Source: Gryllotalpicola ginsengisoli DSM 22003
Lineage (GTDB): Bacteria > Actinomycetota > Actinomycetes > Actinomycetales > Microbacteriaceae
DNA length: 64,000 bases
Reading direction: 5' to 3'
Assembly: GCF_000419445.1 (NCBI RefSeq)
Contig: NZ_AULK01000007.1
Coordinates: 19,515 to 83,514, forward strand
Part shown: piece after piece, positions 48,552 through 56,559 of the stretch
How the letters are laid out: the number at the start of each line of letters is the position of its first letter
How positions within the stretch are numbered: position 1 is the first letter of the stretch
Position numbers and translations under genes: made by a program
Notes under the pieces: model-generated
The model's database searches: none
What the model saw: the letters and a program-made list of their open reading frames with translations, nothing else
What the model was told of the DNA's origin: nothing

Positions 48552-50228
48552 TCACACGAACGGCAGGTAGAGCACCACGCACAGCACCAGCGCGATGGTG
48601 CCGAGCAGGGCGGGGGAGCGGTACCACGCGGTGTCGGTGGCGACGTTGTCCTTCGTCAGGTCGATCGTGCCGACGCCGTAGACCAGGCCGGAGAGCTCGC
48701 TGACGGGCTTCGGCTTGGAGACGAACGAGATCAGCACGCCGAGGACGATGACGGTGACGAAGGAGATGATCGCGCCGTACAGCGTCTCGGCGGTGCCCGT
48801 CGCGAACAGCTTCGGGTTGACCAGGTAGGCGATCCACACCGCGGTCGGCGCGGCGATGCCGGCGAGGTACGACCAGAGCGCGGCCTGGGTCGTCATCCGC
48901 TTCCACAGCAGGCCGAGGATGAACACGGCGAACAGCGGCGCGTTGAAGAACGAGAACAGCGTCTGCATGTAGGTCATGATGTTCTGCGCCTGGGCGGCGA
49001 GGAACGCCGTCGCGATGCCGATCAGCACGCCGATGATGGTGACCCAGCGGCCGACGCGCAGGTAGTGGACGTCCGGCTTGTCGCGCTTGATGTAGCGCTG
49101 CCAGATGTCGTACGTGAACACCGTGTTGAAGCTCGACACGTTGGCGGCCATACCGGCCATGAACGATGCGAGCAGACCGGTGACGGCGACGCCCAGCACA
49201 CCGTTCGGCAGGTACATCTGGATCAGCTTCGGAATCGCGTCGTTGTAGGTGAGGCCCGAGTTCTTGTCGGCGAACTGGTTGCCCACGGCCGCCGCGGCGA
49301 TGAGGCCGGGGATCACGACGATGAACGGGATGAACAGCTTCGGGAACGCGGCGATCAGCGGGGTGCGGCGGGCGGCCGACATGTTCTTGGCGCTGAAGGC
49401 GCGCTGCACCTCGGTGAAGTTCGTGGTCCAGTAGCCGAAGGAGAGCACGAAGCCGAGGCCGAGCACGATCGCGAGCCAGTTGGCGCCGATCGGGTTGGTG
49501 GTGTGGCCGATCGCGGTGCCCGCCCAGGTGGAGAGCTGCTGCGCGCCCTGCGTCTTCGAGATGGCGGTGGTGAGACCGCTCCAGCCGCCGACGCGGTGCA
49601 GGCCGACGATCGTCAGCGGGATGAGGCCCGCGATGATGACGAAGAACTGCATGACCTCGTTGTAGATGGCGCTGGAGAGGCCGCCGAGGGTGATGTAGAC
49701 GAGCACGAAGCCGGCGGAGACGATGATCGCGAGCCACTCGGGCCAGCCGAGCATCGCCTCGATGACGATCGCCATGGCGTAGAGGTTGATGCCGGCGATC
49801 AGCACGTTCGACACCGCGAACGCGATCGCGTTGACGATGTGCGGAGCCTTGCCGAAGCGGCGCAGCATGAACTCGGGGACGCTGCGCACCTTGGAGCCGT
49901 AGTAGAACGGCATCATCACGAGGCCGAGGAACACCATCGCCGGCACGGCGCCGATGAGGTAGTAGTGCAGCGTCGACATGCCGATCTGGGCGCCGTTCGC
50001 GGCCATGCCGAGGATCTCGGTGGCGCCGAGGTTCGCGGACACGAACGCGAGGCCGGTGATCCACGCGGGCATCGAGCGTCCCGAGAGGAAGAAGTCCATC
50101 GAGGTGCGCACGCGCAGCCTCGCCATGAACCCGATGCCGATGACCACCGCGAAGTACACGATGATCATCACGTAGTCGACCCAGGACAGACTGAGTCTGA
50201 TCCCCGACTCAGCCGCAGCAGCAAACAT
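48552..50228 (-). CDS. Sodium:solute symporter (SSS family)
   Basis: A 558-aa membrane protein with about 14 hydrophobic segments. SSS-family marks include SMDFFLSGRSMPAWITGLAFVSANLGATEILGMAANG, PEFMLRRFGK and GGLSSAIYNEVMQFF, with FNTVFTYDIWQRYIK near the middle. It co-transports a solute, possibly a sugar, with sodium; related actinobacterial proteins are annotated as galactose or glucose symporters. The start at 50228 gives an N-terminus outside TM1. GGAG lies upstream. Confidence 0.88.
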   Translation of the reverse strand: MFAAAAESGIRLSLSWVDYVMIIVYFAVVIGIGFMARLRVRTSMDFFLSGRSMPAWITGLAFVSANLGATEILGMAANGAQIGMSTLHYYLIGAVPAMVFLGLVMMPFYYGSKVRSVPEFMLRRFGKAPHIVNAIAFAVSNVLIAGINLYAMAIVIEAMLGWPEWLAIIVSAGFVLVYITLGGLSSAIYNEVMQFFVIIAGLIPLTIVGLHRVGGWSGLTTAISKTQGAQQLSTWAGTAIGHTTNPIGANWLAIVLGLGFVLSFGYWTTNFTEVQRAFSAKNMSAARRTPLIAAFPKLFIPFIVVIPGLIAAAAVGNQFADKNSGLTYNDAIPKLIQMYLPNGVLGVAVTGLLASFMAGMAANVSSFNTVFTYDIWQRYIKRDKPDVHYLRVGRWVTIIGVLIGIATAFLAAQAQNIMTYMQTLFSFFNAPLFAVFILGLLWKRMTTQAALWSYLAGIAAPTAVWIAYLVNPKLFATGTAETLYGAIISFVTVIVLGVLISFVSKPKPVSELSGLVYGVGTIDLTKDNVATDTAWYRSPALLGTIALVLCVVLYLPFV

Positions 50229-50373
50229 GTTCAGCACATCTCCGTTGTGTGAAGGGTTGTGAATGGCGTGCGAGAACCTCGTCGTGATTGCGCCCCCGCA
50301 CGGGCCTCTCCGGCGAGGCACAACCGAATCGACGATACACCCCGGCCGGGAATCCCCCGGGAATGCTTGCGCG

Positions 50374-50379
50374 TAGGCT
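50374..50379 (+). promoter_or_regulatory. Leaderless -10 box of small membrane ORF
   Basis: TAGGCT ends 6 nt before the ATG at 50386, so the transcript would be leaderless. No Shine-Dalgarno is visible. Confidence 0.5.
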
Positions 50380-50385
50380 CGCGGC

Positions 50386-50499
50386 ATGGCAGTGGTCTAT
50401 CTCGCCGCGCTCATCGCGATCCTCGTCTGCGCGGGCGCGGCGTGGGCCGTGCTGAAGACCGCCTGGCAGTCCTTCCGCGATCGCAGTCGCGATCGCTAG
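50386..50499 (+). CDS. 37-aa single-pass membrane protein
   Basis: Short ORF: MAVVYLAALIAILVCAGAAW then a basic end (QSFRDRSRDR). One hydrophobic helix spans residues 4-23. Support comes from the TAGGCT box at leaderless distance and codon use typical of the genome. No family recognised. It lies between the symporter's divergent promoter region and a family-B repeat. It could be a small membrane regulator or a chance ORF. Confidence 0.5.
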   Translation: MAVVYLAALIAILVCAGAAWAVLKTAWQSFRDRSRDR

Positions 50500-50514
50500 C
50501 CGCGTGCCGTGCCC

Positions 50515-50579
50515 GTCGGCTGAGGAGCCGCGCAGCGCAATCCGTCGGCTGAGGAGCCGCGCAGCGGCGTCTCGAAGCC
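50515..50579. repeat. Two family-B palindromic elements
   Basis: GTCGGCTGAGGAGCCGCGCAG is repeated at 50516 (truncated) and 50545. The second is complete with stem GCCGC-GCA-GCGGC and GTCTCGAAGCC. Both are extragenic. Confidence 0.8.
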
Positions 50580-50588
50580 CCCCGCCCC

Positions 50589-50614
50589 GTGTCAGCACGA
50601 CCCCCTCCGGGTAC
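50589..50614 (+). promoter_or_regulatory. SigB/SigF-type promoter, acidic protein
   Basis: GTGT (50589-50592), 16-nt spacer, GGGTAC (50609-50614), 10 nt to the ATG at 50625. It is one of the best matches in the window. Confidence 0.65.
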
Positions 50615-50624
50615 GCCCCCTGTC

Positions 50625-50873
50625 ATGAGTGATGAGCGTGTGACCAACGGCAACGCCGACGACGACGACATCGAGCGCTGGATCGAGAGTGCGCCGATCG
50701 TGACGAACGACGCGGCGGCGGGCGAGACGGTCCTCCCCGGTCCCGGCGAGGGCAACAACGGCCCGACCGGCGGCGCGGAGCGCGAGTTCGAGCCGGTGCT
50801 CGACGAGCACGACGAGCAGAAGGAGAACCCGGACGACATCGACCTCGACGACGGAGGCGACGACCTGGTCTGA
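50625..50873 (+). CDS. Small acidic disordered protein
   Basis: An 82-aa protein strongly rich in Asp, Glu, Asn and Gly (NADDDDIERWIESAPIV; DEHDEQKENPDDIDLDDGGDDLV). No fold or family recognised. It starts at ATG 50625, 10 nt after GGGTAC; a second ATG lies at 50632 in another frame. The stress-type promoter resembles that of the small acidic gene pair at 31411-32033, suggesting a shared regulon of hydrophilic proteins. Confidence 0.7.
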   Translation: MSDERVTNGNADDDDIERWIESAPIVTNDAAAGETVLPGPGEGNNGPTGGAEREFEPVLDEHDEQKENPDDIDLDDGGDDLV

Positions 50874-50880
50874 CCCGCCC

Positions 50881-50963
50881 CCTCGATCGCTGAGGAGCGG
50901 CGCGCAGCGCCGCGTCCCCGCCTCGATCGCTGAGGAGCGGCGCGCAGCGCCGCGTCTCGAAGC
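50881..50963. repeat. Two family-B palindromic elements
   Basis: CCTCGATCGCTGAGGAGCGG begins at 50881 and 50921. Each has the stem GGCGC-GCA-GCGCC. The second ends CGTCTCGAAGC; the first is cut before TCGAAG. Extragenic. Confidence 0.8.
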
Positions 50964-50972
50964 GCGCGCGGC

Positions 50973-51329
50973 TCAGTCCGCGTGGCTGACCACGTTCACG
51001 ACGTTCCCGCCCGGGTCTCGCACGAAGAAGCGCCGCACGCCCCACGGCTCCGTGGTGAGCGGATGCACGATCTCGAAGCCGCGCCGCTGCGCGTCCTCGT
51101 ACGCTTCCTCGACGCCGCCTCCGACATGAGCCGAGAGAGCGGAGTCGACCGGCGACGTCGCATCCCTCGTCACCAACTGCACGACCGCCCGCCCGTCGGG
51201 CGACGTCAGCCGCACGACCCAGCCCAGGTCCATCTCGGCGACGCTGAGACCGAGGAACCCCGAATAGAACTCGCGCGAAGCCGCGAGATCGACGACCGGC
51301 ATGTTCGCCGTGATGCCTGTTGTGTGCAT
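50973..51329 (-). CDS. VOC-family (glyoxalase-like) protein
   Basis: A 118-aa vicinal-oxygen-chelate protein: ANMPVVDLAASREFYSGFLGL at the N-terminal beta-alpha unit and WGVRRFFVRDPGGNVVNVVSH at the C-terminus. Such proteins include glyoxalases, dioxygenases and resistance proteins; no subfamily is evident. AAGGAG lies 4-9 nt before the ATG at 51329. The frame remains open for 99 codons upstream, into a lower-GC region with no recognisable domain, so a longer protein cannot be excluded. Confidence 0.78.
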   Translation of the reverse strand: MHTTGITANMPVVDLAASREFYSGFLGLSVAEMDLGWVVRLTSPDGRAVVQLVTRDATSPVDSALSAHVGGGVEEAYEDAQRRGFEIVHPLTTEPWGVRRFFVRDPGGNVVNVVSHAD

Positions 51330-51628
51330 GAGCGCTCCTTCCGGCTGAAGAGCAGACGCGCTCATTGTCGGCCGCGCGGCCCGCTCCCGCACCTGCCGAA
51401 CAGCGCTGGGAAGCTCGGAGATCACCTCGCGCAAAGGGCGCCATCTCGGAGGGTCTGTTTCGTTCGCGTATCCGAGTGCAAGGGATTCGGTCTGCACGAA
51501 TGACGCGGCGAATCCTCCAATCGCTGGCGCCGAATATCTTGCGTTCGGAGAGGAGTCGGGGGAGGAACGTCCCAGATGGCCGAGGACCCGCGGCGTGCCG
51601 GCCGCGCGGACCGCTAGCGTAAGCATCC
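51330..51628. other. 299-bp region between VOC and MFS genes
   Basis: No gene supported. GC is lower than the surroundings (for example CGCTGGCGCCGAATATCTTG). An open minus-strand frame continuous with the VOC gene crosses it. It may be a degraded gene fragment. Confidence 0.4.
51615..51620 (+). promoter_or_regulatory. Leaderless -10 box of MFS gene
   Basis: TAGCGT ends 8 nt before the GTG at 51629. There is no Shine-Dalgarno. Confidence 0.45.
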
Positions 51629-52861
51629 GTGCCCACCGCCCTCGCGCCGCTGCGCTTCGCGCCGTTCCGCTGGCTCGCGCTCGCGCGCACGGTGAACATG
51701 CTCGGCAACGCGGTCGCGCCGGTCGCGCTCGCCTTCGCGGTGCTCGACCTCGGGTATTCGGCGACCGACCTCGGCATCGTGGTCGCGGCGCGCTCGGTTC
51801 CGAACGTCGCGCTGCTGCTGGTCGGCGGCGTCATCGCCGATCGGATGCCCCGGCAACTCGTCCTCGTCGGGTCGTCGGTCTTCTCCTTCCTCACGCAGGC
51901 GGCCGTCGCCGCGCTCGTGCTCGCCCGCGCCGACACGCTCGCCTGGCTCATCGTGCTCAGCGTCGTGAACGGATCGCTGACCGCGCTCAGCCAGCCGGCC
52001 TCCGCGGGCATCACCCCGCAGACGGTGCCGCCCGAGGTGCGCCGGCCCGCGATCGTGCTGCTGAGGCTCGGCTTCAACCTCGCAGCGACGGTCGGGGCGG
52101 CCGCCGGCGCCGCCCTCGTCGCGTGGATCGGCTCGGGCTGGGGCATCGCCGTCGACGCCGCCACCTTCGGGCTGGCCGGGGTGTTCTTCGCGCTGATGGG
52201 CCTGGCGCTGCCGCGCGACGCCACGAGTCAGGAGCCGGAGAGGCAGCATCCGATTCGCGATCTCGTCGAGGGATGGCGGGAGTTCACCTCGCGCGAGTGG
52301 GTGTGGGTGATCGTGGCCCAGTTCCTGGTCATCAACGCGTGCTTCGGCGGTGCGCTGTCGGTGCTCGGCCCGGTGATCGCCGACGAGACCTTCGGCCGGG
52401 CGGACTGGGGCCTCATCGTCGGTGCCGAGACGCTCGGCCTCGTGGCGGGAGGGTTCCTCGCCATGCGGTGGCATCCGCGCCGGGCGATCGGCGTGGGCGT
52501 CGCGCTGACGCTCGTCTGGGTGCTGCCGCTCGCGGTGCTCGGGCTGTGGCCGGCCGTGGCGCTGCTCGTGGCCCTCTTCTTCGTCGCCGGCATGGCCACC
52601 GAGCAGTTCGAGGTCGCCTGGGACCAGTCGCTGCAGCACCACGTGCCTGCCGCCCGGCTCTCGCGGGTCTATTCCTACGACGCGCTGGGTTCCTACGCGG
52701 CGATTCCGCTGGGGCAGATCGTGGCGGGGCCTCTCGCCGATGCGACGAGTCCGCGGGCGGTGCTGCTCGGCGCATCCGTGCTCGTGTTGCTCGTCACCCT
52801 CGCGGCGCTCTCTCGGCGCAGCGTGCGCGAGACGACGAACGAGGCGGCCGCGGCTGCGTGA
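51629..52861 (+). CDS. MFS transporter (drug/siderophore exporter-like)
   Basis: A 410-aa 12-TM protein beginning at GTG: FRWLALARTVNMLGNAVAPVALAFAVLDLGYSATDLGIVVA, then GGVIADRMPRQLVLVGSS (MFS motif A), GAETLGLVAGGFLAMRW, and YSYDALGSYAAIPLGQIVAGPLAD. The pattern is that of the MFS_3/enterobactin-exporter group. Substrate unknown. Coupling to neighbours is not evident. Confidence 0.85.
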   Translation: MPTALAPLRFAPFRWLALARTVNMLGNAVAPVALAFAVLDLGYSATDLGIVVAARSVPNVALLLVGGVIADRMPRQLVLVGSSVFSFLTQAAVAALVLARADTLAWLIVLSVVNGSLTALSQPASAGITPQTVPPEVRRPAIVLLRLGFNLAATVGAAAGAALVAWIGSGWGIAVDAATFGLAGVFFALMGLALPRDATSQEPERQHPIRDLVEGWREFTSREWVWVIVAQFLVINACFGGALSVLGPVIADETFGRADWGLIVGAETLGLVAGGFLAMRWHPRRAIGVGVALTLVWVLPLAVLGLWPAVALLVALFFVAGMATEQFEVAWDQSLQHHVPAARLSRVYSYDALGSYAAIPLGQIVAGPLADATSPRAVLLGASVLVLLVTLAALSRRSVRETTNEAAAAA

Positions 52862-52888
52862 GGCGGCTGCGCGGTCCTCGGCTTCTGC

Positions 52889-53239
52889 CTAGGTGATCGT
52901 CCAATCGGAGCTGTGCTCGTCGGCCAGAGCGACCGAGCGCTCGGAATGCGCGAGGCGCACTGCGATGATGTCCTCGTCGCGAGCGAACACCTTCGCGCGG
53001 GCCTCGGCGCGCTCGGCCTCGCCGGCGGCGCGGCGCGCCTCCGCTTCGAGGCGGGCGGCGTCGGCTTCGCGCATGCGGGCGATGACCGACGTGCGAGCGG
53101 ATGCCGCGGCCTGACGCATCCGGTCGGCTTCGCCGAGCTTCTGCGCCTCGACGGCACGGAACTCCGCCGCCTTGCGCTCTTCGGCGAGGCGGTTCTTCCG
53201 CTTGACCATCAGCTCGACTTCGGTGACCTCGATCGGCAT
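52889..53239 (-). CDS. Small helical (coiled-coil) protein
   Basis: A 116-aa protein dominated by Ala/Glu/Arg helices (RLEAEARRAAGEAERAEARAKVFARDED), predicted coiled coil. The N-terminus is MPIEVTEVELMVKRKNRLAEE and the end SDWTIT. No family recognised and no Shine-Dalgarno is strong. Codon periodicity and convergent position next to the MFS gene support it as a real gene. It lies between that gene and the four-unit family-A repeat. Confidence 0.55.
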   Translation of the reverse strand: MPIEVTEVELMVKRKNRLAEERKAAEFRAVEAQKLGEADRMRQAAASARTSVIARMREADAARLEAEARRAAGEAERAEARAKVFARDEDIIAVRLAHSERSVALADEHSSDWTIT

Positions 53240-53299
53240 CTCGCCTCACGATAGGGGAAGTCAGGGCGCGAGGCGGGCAGCACACGCCTGCGCTCTGCT

Positions 53300-53427
53300 G
53301 GTCGACTCAGCCGCGAGGCGGCACTGCGCTGGTCGACTCAGCCGCAAAGCGGCGCTCTGCTGGTCGACTCGGCCGCGAGGCGGCGCTCTGCTGGTCGACT
53401 CAGCCGCGAAGCGGCTGAATGGAAACC
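53300..53427. repeat. Four tandem family-A palindromic units
   Basis: CTGGTCGACTC is followed each time by a stem such as AGCCGC-GA-GGCGGC or AGCCGC-GA-AGCGGCT. Units start near 53300, 53330, 53361 and 53391. The array ends GAATGGAAACC at 53417-53427. Confidence 0.85.
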
Positions 53428-53500
53428 AAGCAGACCCGTGACATTCGAACACGTTATCCACATTCTGTGTGCAAACGCCGCGAATGTCAGTGGCGCCTCC

Positions 53501-53506
53501 TACCAT
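53501..53506 (+). promoter_or_regulatory. Leaderless -10 box of HNH gene
   Basis: TACCAT ends 7 nt before the ATG at 53514. An in-frame ATG at 53469 would lie upstream of this box and is disfavoured. Confidence 0.45.
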
Positions 53507-53513
53507 TGCTGCC

Positions 53514-55004
53514 ATGACCATCGAACACGCGTTCAGCGACTCGGCCGCGGCATCCGCCGTCGTCGAATGCGCGGACGCGGTTCTTGCGTCGCGAGCGCTG
53601 CGCTTGGAGAGGATCCGAGCGATCGACGCGCAGATCGCAAAGCTGCAGGCGGCACGTGCGCGCGAGGTGCAGCTGATCGGCGATGACGCGCTCGAGCTGG
53701 CCCAGCTCACTGCGCAGGACCAGGGGGCGGTGGGCGAGCCGGCCGACATCCAGCGTGCCAAGGAGCTGCAGTGGCGCTCGGCCGCGATGGAGCTCGCCGC
53801 GGCGACCAACGTCGGCACCCGCACGGCAGAGGCGCAGCTCTCCTTCGCCTACGAGCTCGTTCAGCACTGTCCGCTCACCTTCGCCGCGCTCGAGGCCGGC
53901 GACGTGTCGCTCGCGCACGCGCAGGTCATCGTGCGCGAGCTGGCGGATGTCGACGTGCCGGCCAAGCTCGCGGTCGAAGACGCGCTCGTCCCGTGGGCGA
54001 AGAAGCTCTCGCTCGGGCTGTTCCAGCGCAAGGCGCGTGAGCTGATCGACATCGCCGATCCGCGGTCCCTCGCCGCGCGGTATGAGCGCGAATACGCGGG
54101 CCGCCATGTGCGCGTCGAGGGGGCGCGCGACGGAATGGCGTGGCTCACCGCTTACCTCGACGCCGGCGACGCCGCGGTGATCCAGACCGGCCTGCGCAAT
54201 GCCGCGCAGGACGCGAGATCGCACGGCGACTCGCGCACCGTGCGCCAGCTCGAGGCCGACCTGCTGGTCGACGTGCTCGTCGACGGCCAGGTCGCGGTGG
54301 GCGACGTCGACGGCCGCAGCGGTGAAACCCCCGCGACGGCGGCGTCACTGGGAGATCGCGCCCCCGTCACGGTGAACGTGCTGATCCCCGCGCAGACGCT
54401 CGCGGGCGGCGACGAGGCCCCCGGCCACGTGTCCGGCATCGGCATGATCGACCCGCGAAGAGCGAGACGGCTCATCGCCCGGGCACCGAGCCTGAAGCGC
54501 ATCCTCACCGACCCGGTCACCTCGGCGATCGTCGACTTCGACCGCGCCACATATCGCGTGCCCGCCGAGCTGAAACGCGTGATCCGGCTGAGAGACGGCC
54601 ACTGCCGTGCCCCGGGGTGCGCCGTGCCGGCCGAGCGATGCGAGATCGACCACAGCGTCGCCTACGAGCACGGCGGCACCACCAGCGCGTGGAACCTGAG
54701 CTGCCTGTGCGCGAACCACCATCACCTGAAACATGAGGGCGGCTGGGGGTTGACGCAGTACGCGCACGGGGTGCTCGGGTGGCGCTCGCCGTCGGGGCGC
54801 CACTATCGCACCGAGCCCGAGATCGTGGTGCCGTCGGGCGCACCTCCGGGTCACGACGAGGCAGACGAGGCAGACGAGGCAGACGAGGCAGGTGTCGATC
54901 GCGACAAGACGGTCGGCGAAGACGCACCCTGGGAAGGCGTGCAGTTCGATGCGCCGTTCGATCGTGCGCCGTTCGACCGTGCGCCCTTCGACGGTGCGTC
55001 GTGA
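53514..55004 (+). CDS. DUF222/HNH endonuclease-signature protein
   Basis: A 496-aa protein of the DUF222-HNH family abundant in actinobacteria. The helical DUF222 region occupies about residues 20-320. The HNH motif lies at about 360-405: RDGHCRAPGCAVPAERCEIDHSVAYEHGGTTSAWNLSCLCANHHHLKH, with zinc Cys pairs and catalytic DH...N...HH. The C-terminal 60 residues are repetitive and probably disordered: DEADEADEADEAG and FDRAPFDRAPFDGAS. The family often occurs in many copies and in mobile contexts; activity is untested in most cases. Confidence 0.88.
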   Translation: MTIEHAFSDSAAASAVVECADAVLASRALRLERIRAIDAQIAKLQAARAREVQLIGDDALELAQLTAQDQGAVGEPADIQRAKELQWRSAAMELAAATNVGTRTAEAQLSFAYELVQHCPLTFAALEAGDVSLAHAQVIVRELADVDVPAKLAVEDALVPWAKKLSLGLFQRKARELIDIADPRSLAARYEREYAGRHVRVEGARDGMAWLTAYLDAGDAAVIQTGLRNAAQDARSHGDSRTVRQLEADLLVDVLVDGQVAVGDVDGRSGETPATAASLGDRAPVTVNVLIPAQTLAGGDEAPGHVSGIGMIDPRRARRLIARAPSLKRILTDPVTSAIVDFDRATYRVPAELKRVIRLRDGHCRAPGCAVPAERCEIDHSVAYEHGGTTSAWNLSCLCANHHHLKHEGGWGLTQYAHGVLGWRSPSGRHYRTEPEIVVPSGAPPGHDEADEADEADEAGVDRDKTVGEDAPWEGVQFDAPFDRAPFDRAPFDGAS

Positions 55005-55015
55005 GCCGGGTGCGC

Positions 55016-55753
55016 TTACGGGGCCGTGCCCGCGATCAGCGCGCGGGTGAGCTCAGCCGCCTCTTCGGGGCGCCGGCCCACGACCGCCTCCGCGATGTCG
55101 CGGTGCAGCTTCACGTCACGCGCCGAGGGCGGGAAGTGGGGGTGTCCGCCGAGCGAGCGCTCGCGCAGCGCCTCGGCCACGACCGATTGCAGCCTGACGA
55201 ACATCGCGTTGCGCGACGCCGCGAGCAGCAGGGCGTGGAACCGGACATCGGCGGCGAAGAACCGCTCGGCGGCGCCACCGGAGCCGGCCGCGGCCACCCT
55301 GCCGGCGACGGCCGCGGTACCGGCCCCGCCCGCGGTGCCGGCCTCACCCTCGGCGGCAAGGGCGGCGGCAGCGTCGACGAGATCGGATGCCTCGGCATCC
55401 GTGCGACGCACCGCGGCGGCCGCCGCGGCCGCCGGCTCGAACGCCAGGCGCACCTCGACCAGTTCGGCGAGCTGGGCGCGCCGCCCCGGCGACTCGAGCC
55501 GCCAGCGGATCACGCGGGCGTCCAGCGCATCCCACGCGTCAGCGCGCTGCACCCGCACGCCCACCCGGCGCCGGGCGGAGAGCAGCCCCGCGTCCACCAG
55601 CACCCGCACCGCCTCGCGCACGATGCTGCGCGAGACTCCCGTTCGCGCGACGATCGCCTCGACCGACTCGACGTGGCCCGCTGGCACCGCGCCCGACACG
55701 ATCTCCGAGCCGAGCCGGTCGACCACGGCGTCGAACGCGCCCGCGCGCATCAT
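55016..55753 (-). CDS. FadR-type GntR-family regulator
   Basis: A 245-aa protein: winged helix at residues 5-75 (LGSEIVSGAVPAGHVESVEAIVARTGVSRSIVREAVRVLVDAGLLSARRRVGVRV), then an FCD domain (LVEVRLAFEPAAAAAAA; FHALLLAASRNAMF; LHRDIAEAVVGRRPEEAAELTRALI). An Ala/Gly-rich insertion at about 128-158 interrupts the FCD domain. FadR-type regulators sense organic acids such as gluconate or lactate. It is translationally coupled by ATGA to the SDR upstream, which may be its target along with the divergent SDR. Confidence 0.87.
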   Translation of the reverse strand: MMRAGAFDAVVDRLGSEIVSGAVPAGHVESVEAIVARTGVSRSIVREAVRVLVDAGLLSARRRVGVRVQRADAWDALDARVIRWRLESPGRRAQLAELVEVRLAFEPAAAAAAAVRRTDAEASDLVDAAAALAAEGEAGTAGGAGTAAVAGRVAAAGSGGAAERFFAADVRFHALLLAASRNAMFVRLQSVVAEALRERSLGGHPHFPPSARDVKLHRDIAEAVVGRRPEEAAELTRALIAGTAP

Positions 55754-56460
55754 GCCTGCGAGACGGGTGAGATCACCAGCTCGTCCACCCGCACGTGGCG
55801 CGGGGAGTCGAGCACGAACTGCACCGCCCGCCCGATGTCCTCAGGGGTCAGCATGCGGGAGCGTGCGTCGGCATCCGGCACCACGGGCCGCTGCTCCAGG
55901 AAGTCGGTCGCGACGTCTCCCGGGCACAGGTGCGTGGCGCGCACCCCCGAGCCGGCCTCCTGCGCGTTGAGAGTCCGGCACAGGGCGCCGAGCGCCGTCT
56001 TGCTCGCGCTGTACGCGACCCCGGCTCCGGGTGAGAACGACCAGCCCGAATACGACGAGATCACGACGACCGTGCCGTGCGTCTCGCGCAGCGCGGGGAG
56101 CGCGGCGTGCACCGCATGGGCGACGGCGGTGAGGTTCGTGTCGACGATCGCGTCGAAGGCCTCGAGGTCGAGGTCGGGCCAGAACCGCCGCTTCGTGTTC
56201 GATCCGGCGGCGAGCACGAGCGCGTCGAGGCGGCCGAACTCCGCGACCACCGATCCGGCGGCGGAGGCGACGAAGGCGGCATCCGTCACATCGCCCGGCA
56301 GCACGAGCCCGCCTCCCGCGGATCCCGCCGTCTCGATCAGCGCCTGCTCGCGGCGCCCGGTCAGCGCGATCCGCCAGCCTGCGCGCGCGGCAGAGACCGC
56401 CGCTGCGCGCCCCATGCCGCTGCCGGCGCCGGTGACCCAGACGACCTTCCGCTCAGTCAT
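55750..56460 (-). CDS. SDR-family oxidoreductase
   Basis: A 236-aa SDR: TGAGSGMGRAAA cofactor site, DVTD, ALVLAAGSN (N-x-A-G site altered to LAAGS), Ser in VISSYSGWSFSPG and YSASKTALGAL with Tyr-x3-Lys. Divergent from another SDR at 56560. Both are probably in one GntR-controlled locus for sugar-acid or polyol oxidation, which is inference. Confidence 0.82.
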   Translation of the reverse strand: MTERKVVWVTGAGSGMGRAAAVSAARAGWRIALTGRREQALIETAGSAGGGLVLPGDVTDAAFVASAAGSVVAEFGRLDALVLAAGSNTKRRFWPDLDLEAFDAIVDTNLTAVAHAVHAALPALRETHGTVVVISSYSGWSFSPGAGVAYSASKTALGALCRTLNAQEAGSGVRATHLCPGDVATDFLEQRPVVPDADARSRMLTPEDIGRAVQFVLDSPRHVRVDELVISPVSQA

Positions 56461-56559
56461 GTCTCCGCTCGCCCCTGTTCCTGCTCACCCTGGATCCTCC
56501 GTTCCGCCGCGGCTATCGTCGGACCCACGAATAGTATGTTTTTTCGCGAGGGGGCAGCA

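Noticed and set aside
51330..51626. N-terminal extension of the VOC protein by 99 codons
   Set aside because: AAGGAG sits directly before the internal ATG at 51329, and the upstream part has no family similarity and atypical composition.
53300..53427. Possible CRISPR-like array of four repeats
   Set aside because: The intervals between GGTCGACTC words are themselves palindromic and similar, not unique spacers.
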